From: JAJPKK01 sp035311445
GTDB taxonomy: Bacteria > Pseudomonadota > Alphaproteobacteria > Rhizobiales > Xanthobacteraceae
DNA: 61,217 nucleotides
Assembly (NCBI GenBank): GCA_035311445.1
Contig: DATGCX010000396.1
Span: 1-61,217, forward strand
Direction of reading: 5' to 3'
Positions within the stretch are counted from its first letter, which is position 1. Each line of letters begins with the position of its first letter. Shown piece after piece: positions 42,901-51,151 of this stretch. The position numbers were made by a program, and so were the translations under genes. The notes under the pieces are model-generated. The model ran no database searches. It was not told the origin of the DNA and saw only the letters and a program-made list of their open reading frames with translations.

Positions 42901-43578
42901 TCATTCCGCTCGGACGAACTTCAACACGGCCTGGACACGATTTCGGACATTAAGCTTCTGCATGATATTCGTCATGTGATGCTTTATGGTTCTTTCGGTG
43001 CAATTGAGGCGTCTCGCGATCTCCTTGTTGGACATTCCCTGTGACACAAGTTTGAAGATTTCTTCTTCGCGGGAAGTAAAGCGGTGGGGATTGTCGTCGA
43101 CAATCGTTTCAATCTGCCTGCCCTTATTGATCAGCAGCCTCGCTGCGAGGTTCGGCGCCACATAAGAATCGCCTCGAACAATCGCTCGCACCGTTTCGAG
43201 CACATCGCGCCCACTGCTCCCTTTCAAAATATATCCGCGAGCGCCTGCTTGGAGTGCCGACGTTACGTCGCGCTCACTCTCGGACGCTGTCAGCATGATG
43301 ATCAGCACGTTTGGACAATCGCGGACGATGCCGGCGGCCGCTTCAACACCGCCTCCGGGCAAATAAAGATCAAGCAGGACAACATGCGGCGACTGTTCCT
43401 TGGCGATTCTGAGGGCATCAGCCGCCGTCGCGCCTTCTCCCACGATCTCAATACCATCACCCCACGTCAGAGCTTCGATCGTACCCGCACGAAACATCGG
43501 ATGATCATCAACTACAGCAATCCGAATCGGATTTGGCGCAGCAGCGGCAAGGTCGGAACTGACCAAACGATCGCCCAT
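42901..43578 (-). CDS. LuxR/NarL-family response regulator
   Basis: A 225-residue two-component regulator. The receiver domain has acidic pocket Asp24-Asp25, phospho-acceptor Asp70 (VVLLDLYLP), Thr97 and Lys119 (YILKG). A linker is followed by a LuxR helix-turn-helix at about 163-220 (FTSREEEIFKLVSQGMSN..., ERTIKHHMTNIMQKL). GAGGAG 7 nt before the ATG at 43578 fixes the start against an extension to 43665. No histidine kinase is adjacent. A FixK-type box lies 116 nt upstream, so it may be oxygen-controlled. It could regulate the adjacent transporter/cupin genes. Confidence 0.92.
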   Translation of the reverse strand: MGDRLVSSDLAAAAPNPIRIAVVDDHPMFRAGTIEALTWGDGIEIVGEGATAADALRIAKEQSPHVVLLDLYLPGGGVEAAAGIVRDCPNVLIIMLTASESERDVTSALQAGARGYILKGSSGRDVLETVRAIVRGDSYVAPNLAARLLINKGRQIETIVDDNPHRFTSREEEIFKLVSQGMSNKEIARRLNCTERTIKHHMTNIMQKLNVRNRVQAVLKFVRAE

Positions 43579-43990
43579 AACCGCTCCTCGGCTGCTCTGT
43601 TTCCCGCGTGGGCCAGGCAGAATTGCTTTCGCTGAAATCACAAACTTTACAGCATAACATAACACTCTGCCGACTAATGTTAACCAACTGTCCTTGACTT
43701 AAATCAATGCTCATCCAGGATGGCACTCGCCGACACAACCCAGCGCTGGATTGTGTCATGAAGCAACTCTGGGAGGCGTTGAAATCCCTGGTTTTCGGAC
43801 CGGCTTTTGCGTCGCAGCCGTTGAAATCGCTCTTCGCTGGGCGCAGGCGAAGCGACTTCTTCAGCTCCACGTCTTCGGGGAGGGTAAGGCCTTTTTCGAG
43901 GTCCTCTGTTACACCCACCCGACTTCGCGGAGCCCGTTATCGGCCAAAGGGCGGCTCCTTTGGCCCGGCTACCCTCCTCGAACAAGGGTT
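43579..43990. other. gap with a FixK-type box
   Basis: 412 nt between the cupin stop (43991) and the response-regulator start. It contains the FixK-type box at 43695-43708. Frames such as 43508-43918 (minus, GTG start) overlap the regulator gene and are not supported. Confidence 0.5.
43695..43708 (-). promoter_or_regulatory. FixK/FNR-type box
   Basis: TTGAC-TTAA-ATCAA keeps the full TTGA-N6-TCAA core and is followed by TGC on the plus strand. It lies 116 nt upstream of the leftward response-regulator gene. It is well separated from the other boxes at 4.4-18.1 kb. Confidence 0.65.
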
Positions 43991-44542
43991 TCAATATCCC
44001 GGCGCGTTCTCGATCTGGTCGAACCAGTCAAAGCCCATCTCCTTGACCATGCGGTTCGAGATGACGATTAACCGCGCCTCCGACGTCGCATGGTCGTTGA
44101 AATGCTGGTGGATGGTGAACGGCGGCACGTAAATGAAATCGCCGCGCTCCCAGGTGAATTTCTTCGGCTCCTCCGCCCACTGCCAGTCGAAAGCGTCGAG
44201 GCAGTCGAAGTTCAGGTCCCAGTGGAGGTCGTAGCCGGAGCCCTCGACGCAGAACAGCACCTCCTCCCACATGTGGCGGTGCTTGCCCGAACGCTCGCCG
44301 GGCTTGAGGAATTGCATATAGGCCTCAACGCAGCGCTCCCGCGTGTTCATCCTGTGATGAACGAGGTGCTTGATGAGCCCGTCCGGCGAACGCTCCCAGG
44401 GCATGTCCTCGGCGCTGACCACATTGGGCAAGGCCTCGTACATCCTTCGGAATTCCTGCGACGCAGCGATGTCCTCGAGGCGCAGGCTCGTGGTCTTGTT
44501 GCCCACATGGGCGAAATCGCACTCATCGAGAATCGTGGCCAT
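43991..44542 (-). CDS. cupin-domain protein, complete metal motif
   Basis: A 183-residue single-cupin protein. Cupin motif 1 (GKHRHMWEEVLFCVEGSG) has both histidines and the glutamate; motif 2 (ERGDFIYVPPFTIHQHFN) supplies the third histidine, so a metal-binding site is complete. The ending WFDQIENAPGY lies outside the fold. It may be a dioxygenase, isomerase or ligand sensor. GAGGGGG just before 44542 favours that ATG over an overlapping GTG at 44554. It follows a second cupin gene by 8 nt and the permease gene, all leftward. Confidence 0.85.
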   Translation of the reverse strand: MATILDECDFAHVGNKTTSLRLEDIAASQEFRRMYEALPNVVSAEDMPWERSPDGLIKHLVHHRMNTRERCVEAYMQFLKPGERSGKHRHMWEEVLFCVEGSGYDLHWDLNFDCLDAFDWQWAEEPKKFTWERGDFIYVPPFTIHQHFNDHATSEARLIVISNRMVKEMGFDWFDQIENAPGY

Positions 44543-44550
44543 CAGCCCCC

Positions 44551-45138
44551 TCACAAATCCTTCGGTGGACGGAAATTCTCGTGTCCGGGCGCCGCCTCGT
44601 TGGGCGGATAGGACACGATCTTCTGAAACAGGAGGTGCATGAACAGGAACAGCGGCTTGGCCTTGAACACCAGGAGGATCGCCTCATTGTCGGGATCGTC
44701 GTTGAAATGCTGATGCACGCTGGCGCATTCGACGATCATGATATCGCCCGCCTTCCAGTCGATGCGGCGGCCGTCATGGACGTCGTGGCCGCGGCCCTTG
44801 AGCACGTAAAATACCGCGCTGTTGAGATGCCCGTGCTTCTGGCCGTACGCACCGGGCGCATAGCATTCGATATGGGTCTCGATCGATTGCACCACATTGG
44901 CAGCTTGCGGGCTCACCACGTGCTTGCCATAAAGCGCCGGTCCACCCTTCCACGGATGGTTGCGCGATGAATAGACCCGCGGCTGCTCCAGCAGCGACTT
45001 GTAGACATCGCTGTAGGTGCCGGCTAGCTCGCGTACGAAGGTGCGCTTTTTCGACCAGCGTTCCCACTTGCCTTCCTTGTCTTCCACCGGGGGCCGATTG
45101 TGGCCCTGCCCGGGAGATTGCTCATAAAGGCCGGTCAT
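44551..45138 (-). CDS. cupin-domain protein, incomplete metal motif
   Basis: A 195-residue cupin. Motif 1 reads KHGHLNSAVFYVLKGRG: the two histidines remain, but the usual glutamate position is an alanine. Motif 2 (DWKAGDIMIVECASVHQHFN) keeps its histidines. Metal binding may be changed, or it may be a regulatory partner of the downstream cupin with its intact motif. AAGGAGG precedes the ATG at 45138. It lies 21 nt after the permease gene, so permease-cupin-cupin look like one operon. A gentisate-type dioxygenase is a weak alternative. Confidence 0.82.
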   Translation of the reverse strand: MTGLYEQSPGQGHNRPPVEDKEGKWERWSKKRTFVRELAGTYSDVYKSLLEQPRVYSSRNHPWKGGPALYGKHVVSPQAANVVQSIETHIECYAPGAYGQKHGHLNSAVFYVLKGRGHDVHDGRRIDWKAGDIMIVECASVHQHFNDDPDNEAILLVFKAKPLFLFMHLLFQKIVSYPPNEAAPGHENFRPPKDL

Positions 45139-45159
45139 TCAACCTCCTTGGTTTGCCGA

Positions 45160-47208
45160 TCAGATGAAGCCGAGTGATGCGCGCAATGCGGGAAAGAAAT
45201 CGCCCAGCAACGATTGCGGCCACGCCACCGCGAGCAGCTTGTGGAACAACCCCCAGCACAGAAGTGCCGTTGCCACCGCATAAATGACGGCGCTCATCGG
45301 TGATTCTCGAAAGCCCCAGTGCATATAGGCAAAGATGAAAATCGCAATCGCGGGGAGGAAGCCGACGACCGCCACAAGGCCCAATAGACCCGCCAGCCAG
45401 GCGAAATAGATCGCCGCCTGACGGCGGATCGTCGCGCCCGACATACCGAAATTCTTATCTGTCACCGGGCCGTGTCCGCCCGTTGCAACGCCGCCATCCA
45501 CGTTGCCGCGGGCGGCCTGTTCCTTGCCGAACAGCTCGTTGATGAGATTGAGCATCGCGGCGGTCAGCGCCATGTAACACGCAGTGAGCGGCACTGGCTT
45601 AGCGGCGGCCGGCCAGTTGGTCGACAGCATAATCGCCACAACGATGAATAGCATGATCGCCAACGTGAACGCCGCCGACGCTGAAACCCGCAAGGGGTGC
45701 GAGCCGACCTGGCGAAGTTCGGCAACCACACTCCTTACGATTTCGGACAGCGGCCGATACAGCGCCCAGGCAACGAAAAGCAGGATGACGATGACAACGG
45801 GGCGCCACAGCCAGCCGATGCCATACAGCGATGTCGAGATATAGAGATAGCGCTCGAAGATGCCACCGATCACGAGACCAACGACCAGCGGGGGCCGCGG
45901 CCAGGCGAGCCGCTTCATGATCCAGCCGATCACGCCGAAAATCATCAGGGAATAGAGATCGCCCCAGTCATGCGAACCCTCGTAGGCGGCGACGAATACA
46001 AGCGACAGCACGATTGGCAGGAGGATTTCGGGCCGCACAGTTGAAACTCGGGCGAGCCATGGGCACGCGAGCAGGCAGATGACCGCACCGATGATATGGG
46101 CGAGTGTCAGGCTCCACACGATCGTGTAGGTGACGTCGAGCTGCTTGGTCAGCATCTCAGGGCCGGGCGTCAGACCATGCATCAGAAACGCGCCGAGCAG
46201 GATCGCCATCGACGCGCCGGCCGGAACCCCGAACGCGATGGTCGGCACCAGATGACCGCCCTCCTTGGCATTATTGGAGCTTTCCGGCGCAATCACGCCG
46301 CGCACGTCCCCGCTGCCGAAAGTCTCCGGATTTTTTTCGGTGCGCTGAGCGTACCCATAAGCGATCCAGTCGATCACCGCCGATCCGATGCCCGGGATTG
46401 CGCCGAGCCCGGTGCCGAGGATTCCGCATCGAGCCACCAGCCACCAATGCCGACCGACATCGCGCACCCCTTGCCATTGGTTAGCGAGATTGATGTTGGA
46501 GGCCTGGTCGCCTGCGATCTTCTTTCGTGCGACCGCAAGCTCGCACAGCTCCGGCACCGCGAACAGGCCGAGCATCGCCGGCACTAGCGGCACGCCGTCA
46601 TAGAGATACAGCGTGTCGAAGGTCCAGCGCAGCGTGCCGCTTTCTGAGCGTGACCCGATCATGGAGATCATCAGGCCGACGCCTGCCACGGTCAGCCCTT
46701 TCAGCGGCGCACGGCCGGACAGCGTTGCCACCATGGACAATCCAAACAACGTGAAAGCGAGCAGTTCCGGGGAACCGATCGCAAGCAGCACCGGGCGCAA
46801 TATCGGAATGCTGAGCGCGAGCACGACGGCACCGATGAGACCGCCGGCAAGCGAAGCGGCAAATCCGGCACCGAAGGCGCGCCCCGCCTCGCCGTTGCGC
46901 GCCATGGCATGACCGTCGATCACGGTTGCAGCCGCGCCCACGTGGCCCGGAACGCCGAATAAAACAGCACTGATGAAGTCCGACGACGTGATGACGGCCG
47001 CCATGCCGAGCAGCAGGGCCATCGCGGTGTGCTGGTCCATGTTGTAGGTGAACGGGATCAACATCGCCATGCCGACGATCCCGTTGAGCCCCGGTAACAC
47101 GCCGATCGCAAGCCCGATGATGACCCCGATGAACAGAATGGCGAGACGCGCCGGTTCCAACAGCAGGGCCAGGGCATGCCAAGCCATCGACGCCATATCA
47201 ACCGGCAT
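45160..47208 (-). CDS. fused TctA-TctB tripartite tricarboxylate transporter permease
   Basis: A 682-residue membrane protein. Residues 1 to about 495 are the large TctA permease (GVLPGLNGIVGMAMLIPFTY, GAIPGIGSAVIDWIAYGY, FGVPAGASMAILLGAFLMHGL, PGPEMLTK). Residues about 505-682 are a TctB/DUF1468-like four-helix domain, separated by a Gly/Asp-rich linker. In most species TctA and TctB are separate genes. It works with the Bug proteins at 41596 and/or 47463. The gene leads the permease-cupin-cupin operon and is divergent from the second Bug gene. Confidence 0.92.
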   Translation of the reverse strand: MPVDMASMAWHALALLLEPARLAILFIGVIIGLAIGVLPGLNGIVGMAMLIPFTYNMDQHTAMALLLGMAAVITSSDFISAVLFGVPGHVGAAATVIDGHAMARNGEAGRAFGAGFAASLAGGLIGAVVLALSIPILRPVLLAIGSPELLAFTLFGLSMVATLSGRAPLKGLTVAGVGLMISMIGSRSESGTLRWTFDTLYLYDGVPLVPAMLGLFAVPELCELAVARKKIAGDQASNINLANQWQGVRDVGRHWWLVARCGILGTGLGAIPGIGSAVIDWIAYGYAQRTEKNPETFGSGDVRGVIAPESSNNAKEGGHLVPTIAFGVPAGASMAILLGAFLMHGLTPGPEMLTKQLDVTYTIVWSLTLAHIIGAVICLLACPWLARVSTVRPEILLPIVLSLVFVAAYEGSHDWGDLYSLMIFGVIGWIMKRLAWPRPPLVVGLVIGGIFERYLYISTSLYGIGWLWRPVVIVILLFVAWALYRPLSEIVRSVVAELRQVGSHPLRVSASAAFTLAIMLFIVVAIMLSTNWPAAAKPVPLTACYMALTAAMLNLINELFGKEQAARGNVDGGVATGGHGPVTDKNFGMSGATIRRQAAIYFAWLAGLLGLVAVVGFLPAIAIFIFAYMHWGFRESPMSAVIYAVATALLCWGLFHKLLAVAWPQSLLGDFFPALRASLGFI

Positions 47209-47462
47209 TCAAGCGTCCCTCGCCCATCTGGTTTAAGGGGCCACGCCCATCACTAGGCAACTGCCACAGGCCCGAAATCTTGCGTCTTTTATATCATGCC
47301 GAAGCTTTCGCCCGCCGTATGTTTACATCGGAAAGGGCGCGCAGCGTCAAGTCGTCGCGATTTCCGAGGTACTTTCTGACAGGCTATCGCAAAGCTGCTA
47401 GCTTGTGGCGTGAACAGTGGGGTGACCGGAAGCACGAAAGCATTGCCGCAGAGGAGAACGAA

Positions 47463-48494
47463 ATGATGCTTCGCGTCTTGGTACGCTTGACGACAGTTGC
47501 GGCCGCGTTTGCCGCTGCCGCTGCGGCGCAAGCGCAAACTCCTGCTGATTTTTACAAAGGGAGGAACGTCGAGCTATATATCGGCTACAGCGTCGGCGGC
47601 GGCTATGACCTCTATGCCCGCGTGCTCGCCCGGCATATCGGCAGCCACATTCCGGGCAACCCCACCATCGTGGTGAAGAACATGGAAGGCGCCGGCAGCC
47701 TGCGGCTTGCCAACTGGCTCTATCGCGTTGCCCCCAAGGACGGCTCGGTGTTCGGCATCATCGGACGCGGCACCGGGTTTGATCCGCTGCTCGGCCAGCA
47801 GGGGGCGCAATTCGATGGCACCAAGTTCACCTGGATCGGCAGCGGCAATCACGAAGTCAGCGTCTGTGTCTCGTATGAAGGGCGCGGCGGCATCACCACG
47901 TTCGACGACTTGCGTACCAAAGAGATGACCGTCGGCGGCACCGGTGCCAGCGCCGACACCGATCAGTTCCCCAAGGTGGTCAACGGCGTGCTCGGCACCA
48001 AAATGAAAATCGTCAGCGGCTACCCGGGCGGCAACGACGTCGTCCTGGCCATGGAGCGCGGTGAGCTGCAAGGGCGCTGCGGCTGGTCGTGGTCGAGCGT
48101 AAAGGCCACCCACGGCTCCTGGATCGCCGAGAAGAAGCTCAACATCCTGATGCAACTGTCGTTGCAGAAGCACCCGGACCTCCCCGACGTTCCGCTTGTC
48201 ATCGACCTCGCCAAAACCGACGAGCAGCGCCAGATCCTGAAACTGATTTTCGCCCGCCAAGTCATGGGTCGTCCGTTCCTCGCCCCACCCGGCATCCCGG
48301 CGGATCGCGCCGAAGCATTGCGCACCGCCTTCATGGCGACCATGACGGACCCCGCCTTCATGGCGGATGCGGAAAAATCGCAGCTTGAGGTTAACCCGGT
48401 TGCGGGCGAAGATTTGCAGAAGCTGGTGGCAGAAATCTATCGCACCCCACCCGAGGTGGCCAAGAAAGCCGCGCAGCTGCTGGCAGCAAAGTGA
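47463..48494 (+). CDS. Bug-type solute-binding protein (second)
   Basis: A 343-residue periplasmic receptor of the Bug/TctC family. It has a signal peptide, then YKGRNVELYIGYSVGGGYDLYARVLARH, EGAGSLRLANWLYR, GTGASADTDQFPKVV and the C-terminal EVAKKAAQLLAAK. The opening VGGGYDLYA is unlike the AAGGPLDV loop of the other Bug protein, so the two may bind different ligands. GAGGAG before the ATG at 47463 supports the start; the frame to 47280 is rejected. It is divergent from the TctAB fusion and followed by the dehydrogenase gene, making it the more likely partner of the permease. Confidence 0.9.
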   Translation: MMLRVLVRLTTVAAAFAAAAAAQAQTPADFYKGRNVELYIGYSVGGGYDLYARVLARHIGSHIPGNPTIVVKNMEGAGSLRLANWLYRVAPKDGSVFGIIGRGTGFDPLLGQQGAQFDGTKFTWIGSGNHEVSVCVSYEGRGGITTFDDLRTKEMTVGGTGASADTDQFPKVVNGVLGTKMKIVSGYPGGNDVVLAMERGELQGRCGWSWSSVKATHGSWIAEKKLNILMQLSLQKHPDLPDVPLVIDLAKTDEQRQILKLIFARQVMGRPFLAPPGIPADRAEALRTAFMATMTDPAFMADAEKSQLEVNPVAGEDLQKLVAEIYRTPPEVAKKAAQLLAAK

Positions 48495-48504
48495 ATTTCC
48501 CGAG

Positions 48505-48533
48505 GACCGCGGGCGTCTCGCCCGCCCGCGGTC
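48505..48533. terminator. 11-bp GC-rich hairpin after the Bug gene
   Basis: GACCGCGGGCG (48505-48515) pairs perfectly with CGCCCGCGGTC (48523-48533) around a 7-nt loop, 10 nt after the Bug stop and 22 nt before the dehydrogenase. An A-rich tract, not a T-run, follows, so it may be an RNA stabiliser or partial attenuator. Confidence 0.55.
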
Positions 48534-48555
48534 AAAATAATTTGGATTGTCCTGA

Positions 48556-49617
48556 ATGAAAATCGCTGTGCTCCCAGGAGACGACATCGGCCCGGAAATC
48601 ACCGACGCGACCCTGTCGGTGCTCGAAGCCGCAGATCGCCGCTTCGACCTTGATCTCAGCTTCGATGTGGCCGAGGTCGGCATGGCGGCATACCGCAGCA
48701 CGAGCACCACCCTGCCGCCCGCCACCATCGAGGCAGCCCGCAACGCCGACGGAATCATTCTCGGCCCATGCGGCGTGTCGGCCTATCCGCCGGCGAGTGA
48801 CGGCGGCATCAATGTGTCGAGCGCCATCCGCCGGACGTTTGATCTCTATGCAAACATGCGCCCGGCGCGGTCGCGGCCGCCGCTGCCGCGTGCGGTCCCC
48901 GGCCTCGACTGCCTGATTGTGCGGGAAAATACCGAAGGCTTCTATGCCGATCGGGCGCTGTTCCGCGGCCCGGGCGAGTTTATGCCGACTCCCGACTGCG
49001 CCCTGTCGTTTCGCAAGATCACAGCGCGCGCGTCCCGGCGCATCGCAAAGGTCGCGTTTGAAGCCGCGCAGCACCGGCGCGGACGCATCACGGTGGTGGG
49101 CAAGCGCCACGTGCTGCAGGTAACCGACGGTCTTTTCTTCGACGAGGTCAGGAACGAATCCGTGCTGCATCCGAACGTGACTTGGCGTGAAATGGACGTC
49201 GACGCCATGGCGGCTGACCTTTACACCCGGCCGGCGGATCACGACGTCATCCTCACCACCAACATGTTCGGCGACATTCTCTCCAATGAAGCGCTGGCGC
49301 TGTCGGGTAGCCTTGGCCTGGCCCAGTCTCTGAACATGGGCGAGTGTCGTGCCGCCGCCAATGCGGGCCATGGTTCGGCGCCCGACATCGCAGGACACGG
49401 CACCGCCAACCCGGCCGGACTCATGCTGTCGGCCGCCATGTTGCTGCGGTGGCTTGGGGAGCGCCATCAGCTGCGTGAATTCACGCACGCCGCCGCGAGC
49501 ATCGAGGCGGCCGCCGACGTCGCCATGCTGGCTCCGGCCAGCCGCACCGCCGACCTCGGCGGCAGCGCCAAGACAAGGGCGTTCACGCAGGCGGTGATCC
49601 GGGCGATGCGGGAATGA
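48556..49617 (+). CDS. isocitrate/isopropylmalate dehydrogenase family protein
   Basis: A 353-residue beta-decarboxylating dehydrogenase, NAD(P)+-dependent. Visible are LPGDDIGPEI at the N-terminus, RENTEGFYADR, the Lys loop GKRHVLQVTDGLFFDEV, TNMFGDILSNE (metal-binding Asp) and GHGSAPDIAGHGTANP. The family includes isopropylmalate, isocitrate, homoisocitrate and tartrate dehydrogenases; this sequence sits nearer the tartrate/isopropylmalate group. The ribosome-binding site is weak. It follows the second Bug gene after a hairpin. With the transporter and cupins it suggests catabolism of a hydroxy-dicarboxylate. Confidence 0.88.
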   Translation: MKIAVLPGDDIGPEITDATLSVLEAADRRFDLDLSFDVAEVGMAAYRSTSTTLPPATIEAARNADGIILGPCGVSAYPPASDGGINVSSAIRRTFDLYANMRPARSRPPLPRAVPGLDCLIVRENTEGFYADRALFRGPGEFMPTPDCALSFRKITARASRRIAKVAFEAAQHRRGRITVVGKRHVLQVTDGLFFDEVRNESVLHPNVTWREMDVDAMAADLYTRPADHDVILTTNMFGDILSNEALALSGSLGLAQSLNMGECRAAANAGHGSAPDIAGHGTANPAGLMLSAAMLLRWLGERHQLREFTHAAASIEAAADVAMLAPASRTADLGGSAKTRAFTQAVIRAMRE

Positions 49618-50115
49618 GATTTGGTTTTTCAACAAGCCGCAGTTAGTAATAAGTGTATTTTGACGTGCATGTCAGTTTATGACTTACAAGTCACATTGGT
49701 CTGTCAAACCGCATTTCCAAGTTTCAAGTTCCCCGCATGTGCACCTGATCGATTTGGTCCTTGCGGCTGACCGATTCTACGTCGGTGCGTCAACACCGAG
49801 AATTCAACTTCAACCCGTCGCAAACCTTCGTGAAATGCGCGTTTATAAACCGTTTCCCGAACAAATGAATGCGGGATGAACGGGCTGCGACAACTTGGTT
49901 CTCCAATTTCCATGAAGAGTTCGGAACGACGATCGGGCGGCATCATTGCCCTTCAGCGATGTTTCGAGCGAGGCGCGTTTGCGATTTTTCAATTTACGAC
50001 GTTTGACTCGGGTAACGAGTAGCAACCGAAGAAATTGAATTTTCAGCTGTGAATAGCGCGCGGCCGAACAGAGTAGCGAACATCGCAGACAGATACCAGA
50101 TGCAAGGAGGTTCAA
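49618..50115. other. gene-free stretch before the His-rich genes
   Basis: About 500 nt of more AT-rich sequence with no supported gene. Frames of 66-96 codons on both strands overlap one another and lack good starts. It ends with AAGGAGGTT, the ribosome-binding site of the gene at 50116. Confidence 0.5.
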
Positions 50116-50400
50116 ATGGCAGGACGTATTCACATCATCACATTGGCGGGGGCGACATTGTCGGCTGCGTTGCTGGCGAGCAACCCCGCTGGAGCGACTG
50201 GACTCGACACGGCAATCAACGCGCAGCCGGCTGGCGACACCAGTGGTTTGCTGATGAACGTGTCATACTACGGGGGACATCCGAGATTCGTTCATCGGTC
50301 GTTCTTTCACCGGCCGTTCTTTCACCGGGCATTTGCGTTTCATCGGTTCCATCACCGGCCGTTCGTCTTCCACCGTTTCCACCATTGCTATTATTGCTGA
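50116..50400 (+). CDS. secreted His/Phe-rich small protein
   Basis: A 94-residue protein. Signal peptide (HIITLAGATLSAALLASNPA), then a short hydrophilic part and a striking tail in which HRSFFHRPFFHRAF and FHRFHHRPFVFHRFHH repeat a His-Arg-x-Phe-Phe pattern, ending CYYC. Dense histidines with a terminal Cys pair suggest metal binding (Ni, Cu or Zn) or an extracellular scaffold. Strong AAGGAGGTT supports the start. Its neighbour at 50579 is of similar style. No family recognised. Confidence 0.72.
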   Translation: MAGRIHIITLAGATLSAALLASNPAGATGLDTAINAQPAGDTSGLLMNVSYYGGHPRFVHRSFFHRPFFHRAFAFHRFHHRPFVFHRFHHCYYC

Positions 50401-50578
50401 TGGCAGCGCATGCGCATCTGTGTAGAGCTTTGGTTGAGTGGGAACCGGTAGGCAGATGAGTGATCGATCTCCCACGATTGGGAAGAGCGCAATTCGGCTG
50501 AAAGCAATTCGGCCGGCATGCGTACGCGCATGCTGGCCGTGGGGGCTGGAAAGTGGAAACCAAGAAAGGAGAGACGCT

Positions 50579-50953
50579 ATGCAACGCAAGAGCGTTATCA
50601 CACTCGCTGCCGCCGCGACGCTGCTAGGCGCTGCGGCGCTTGCCCCCACTGACGCATCGGCTCAGATGCGGGGTGGCATGGGCGGCCATTTTGGTGGCGG
50701 CATGGGTGGCCATTTCGCCGCCAGCGGGCCGGGCCATTTTAGCGGAGGTGCGTTCGCGCCGCACGCGGGCCGGTTCGCCTTTAACAACCGCTTCGCATTC
50801 AACAACCGTTTCGCGTTCCACAACAGGTTCCCGTTCCATCACCGGTTCCCCTTCCGGCGCCATTTTGCCTTCGCGGCAGGCGTTCCCTTCGTTGTGGGCA
50901 GCTCGTGCTGGGATTGGTGGAACGGCGAACCCGTGTGGGTCTGCGACTACTGA
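50579..50953 (+). CDS. secreted protein with RFAFNN-type repeats
   Basis: A 124-residue secreted protein with a signal peptide ending near ASAQ. Gly/His-rich MGGHFGGGMGGHF units follow, then tandem repeats of the form NNRFAF/HNRFPF/HHRFPF, and a C-terminal segment VPFVVGSSCWDWWNGEPVWVCDY with two cysteines. Aromatic-Arg-Phe repeats alternate with His/Asn. AAAGGAGAG lies about 8 nt before the ATG at 50579. An intrinsic terminator follows. Likely an envelope or metal-binding repeat protein; function unknown. Confidence 0.72.
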   Translation: MQRKSVITLAAAATLLGAAALAPTDASAQMRGGMGGHFGGGMGGHFAASGPGHFSGGAFAPHAGRFAFNNRFAFNNRFAFHNRFPFHHRFPFRRHFAFAAGVPFVVGSSCWDWWNGEPVWVCDY

Positions 50954-50984
50954 CGCTACAACTTCACCCAAATGACTCCACTGC

Positions 50985-51015
50985 TCCCGGCCCCGAACGA
51001 GGTCGGGATTTTTTT
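50985..51015 (+). terminator. intrinsic terminator
   Basis: TCCCGGCC (50985-50992) pairs with GGTCGGGA (51001-51008), with one G-T pair, around CCGAACGA, followed by seven T. It ends the RFAF-repeat gene and insulates it from ispG. Confidence 0.85.
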
Positions 51016-51151
51016 GCCCGCAGGTCTATAGCAACGGCCGCCCCAAGAGCCGCAACGCCGCGGAACATCCTTAAAGATTGGCTTGATCCCATATGTTGTT
51101 GTGGGCTCGCTTCTGGCTTATGTCTGGAGCGATACCGTCAAGGAGATTGCA

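Noticed and set aside
43508..43918. 136-codon minus-strand frame with a GTG start
   Set aside because: It overlaps the response-regulator gene in another frame and has no ribosome-binding site; kept as noncoding.
46598..47182. 194-codon minus-strand frame
   Set aside because: It overlaps the TctA gene in another frame and has biased composition only.
48532..49635. 367-codon minus-strand frame
   Set aside because: Antisense to the isocitrate/isopropylmalate-type dehydrogenase, which has clear family motifs.
50760..50870. Regular repeats that could suggest a CRISPR array
   Set aside because: The repeats are in frame and encode RFAFNN-type units of a secreted protein; there are no unique spacers.
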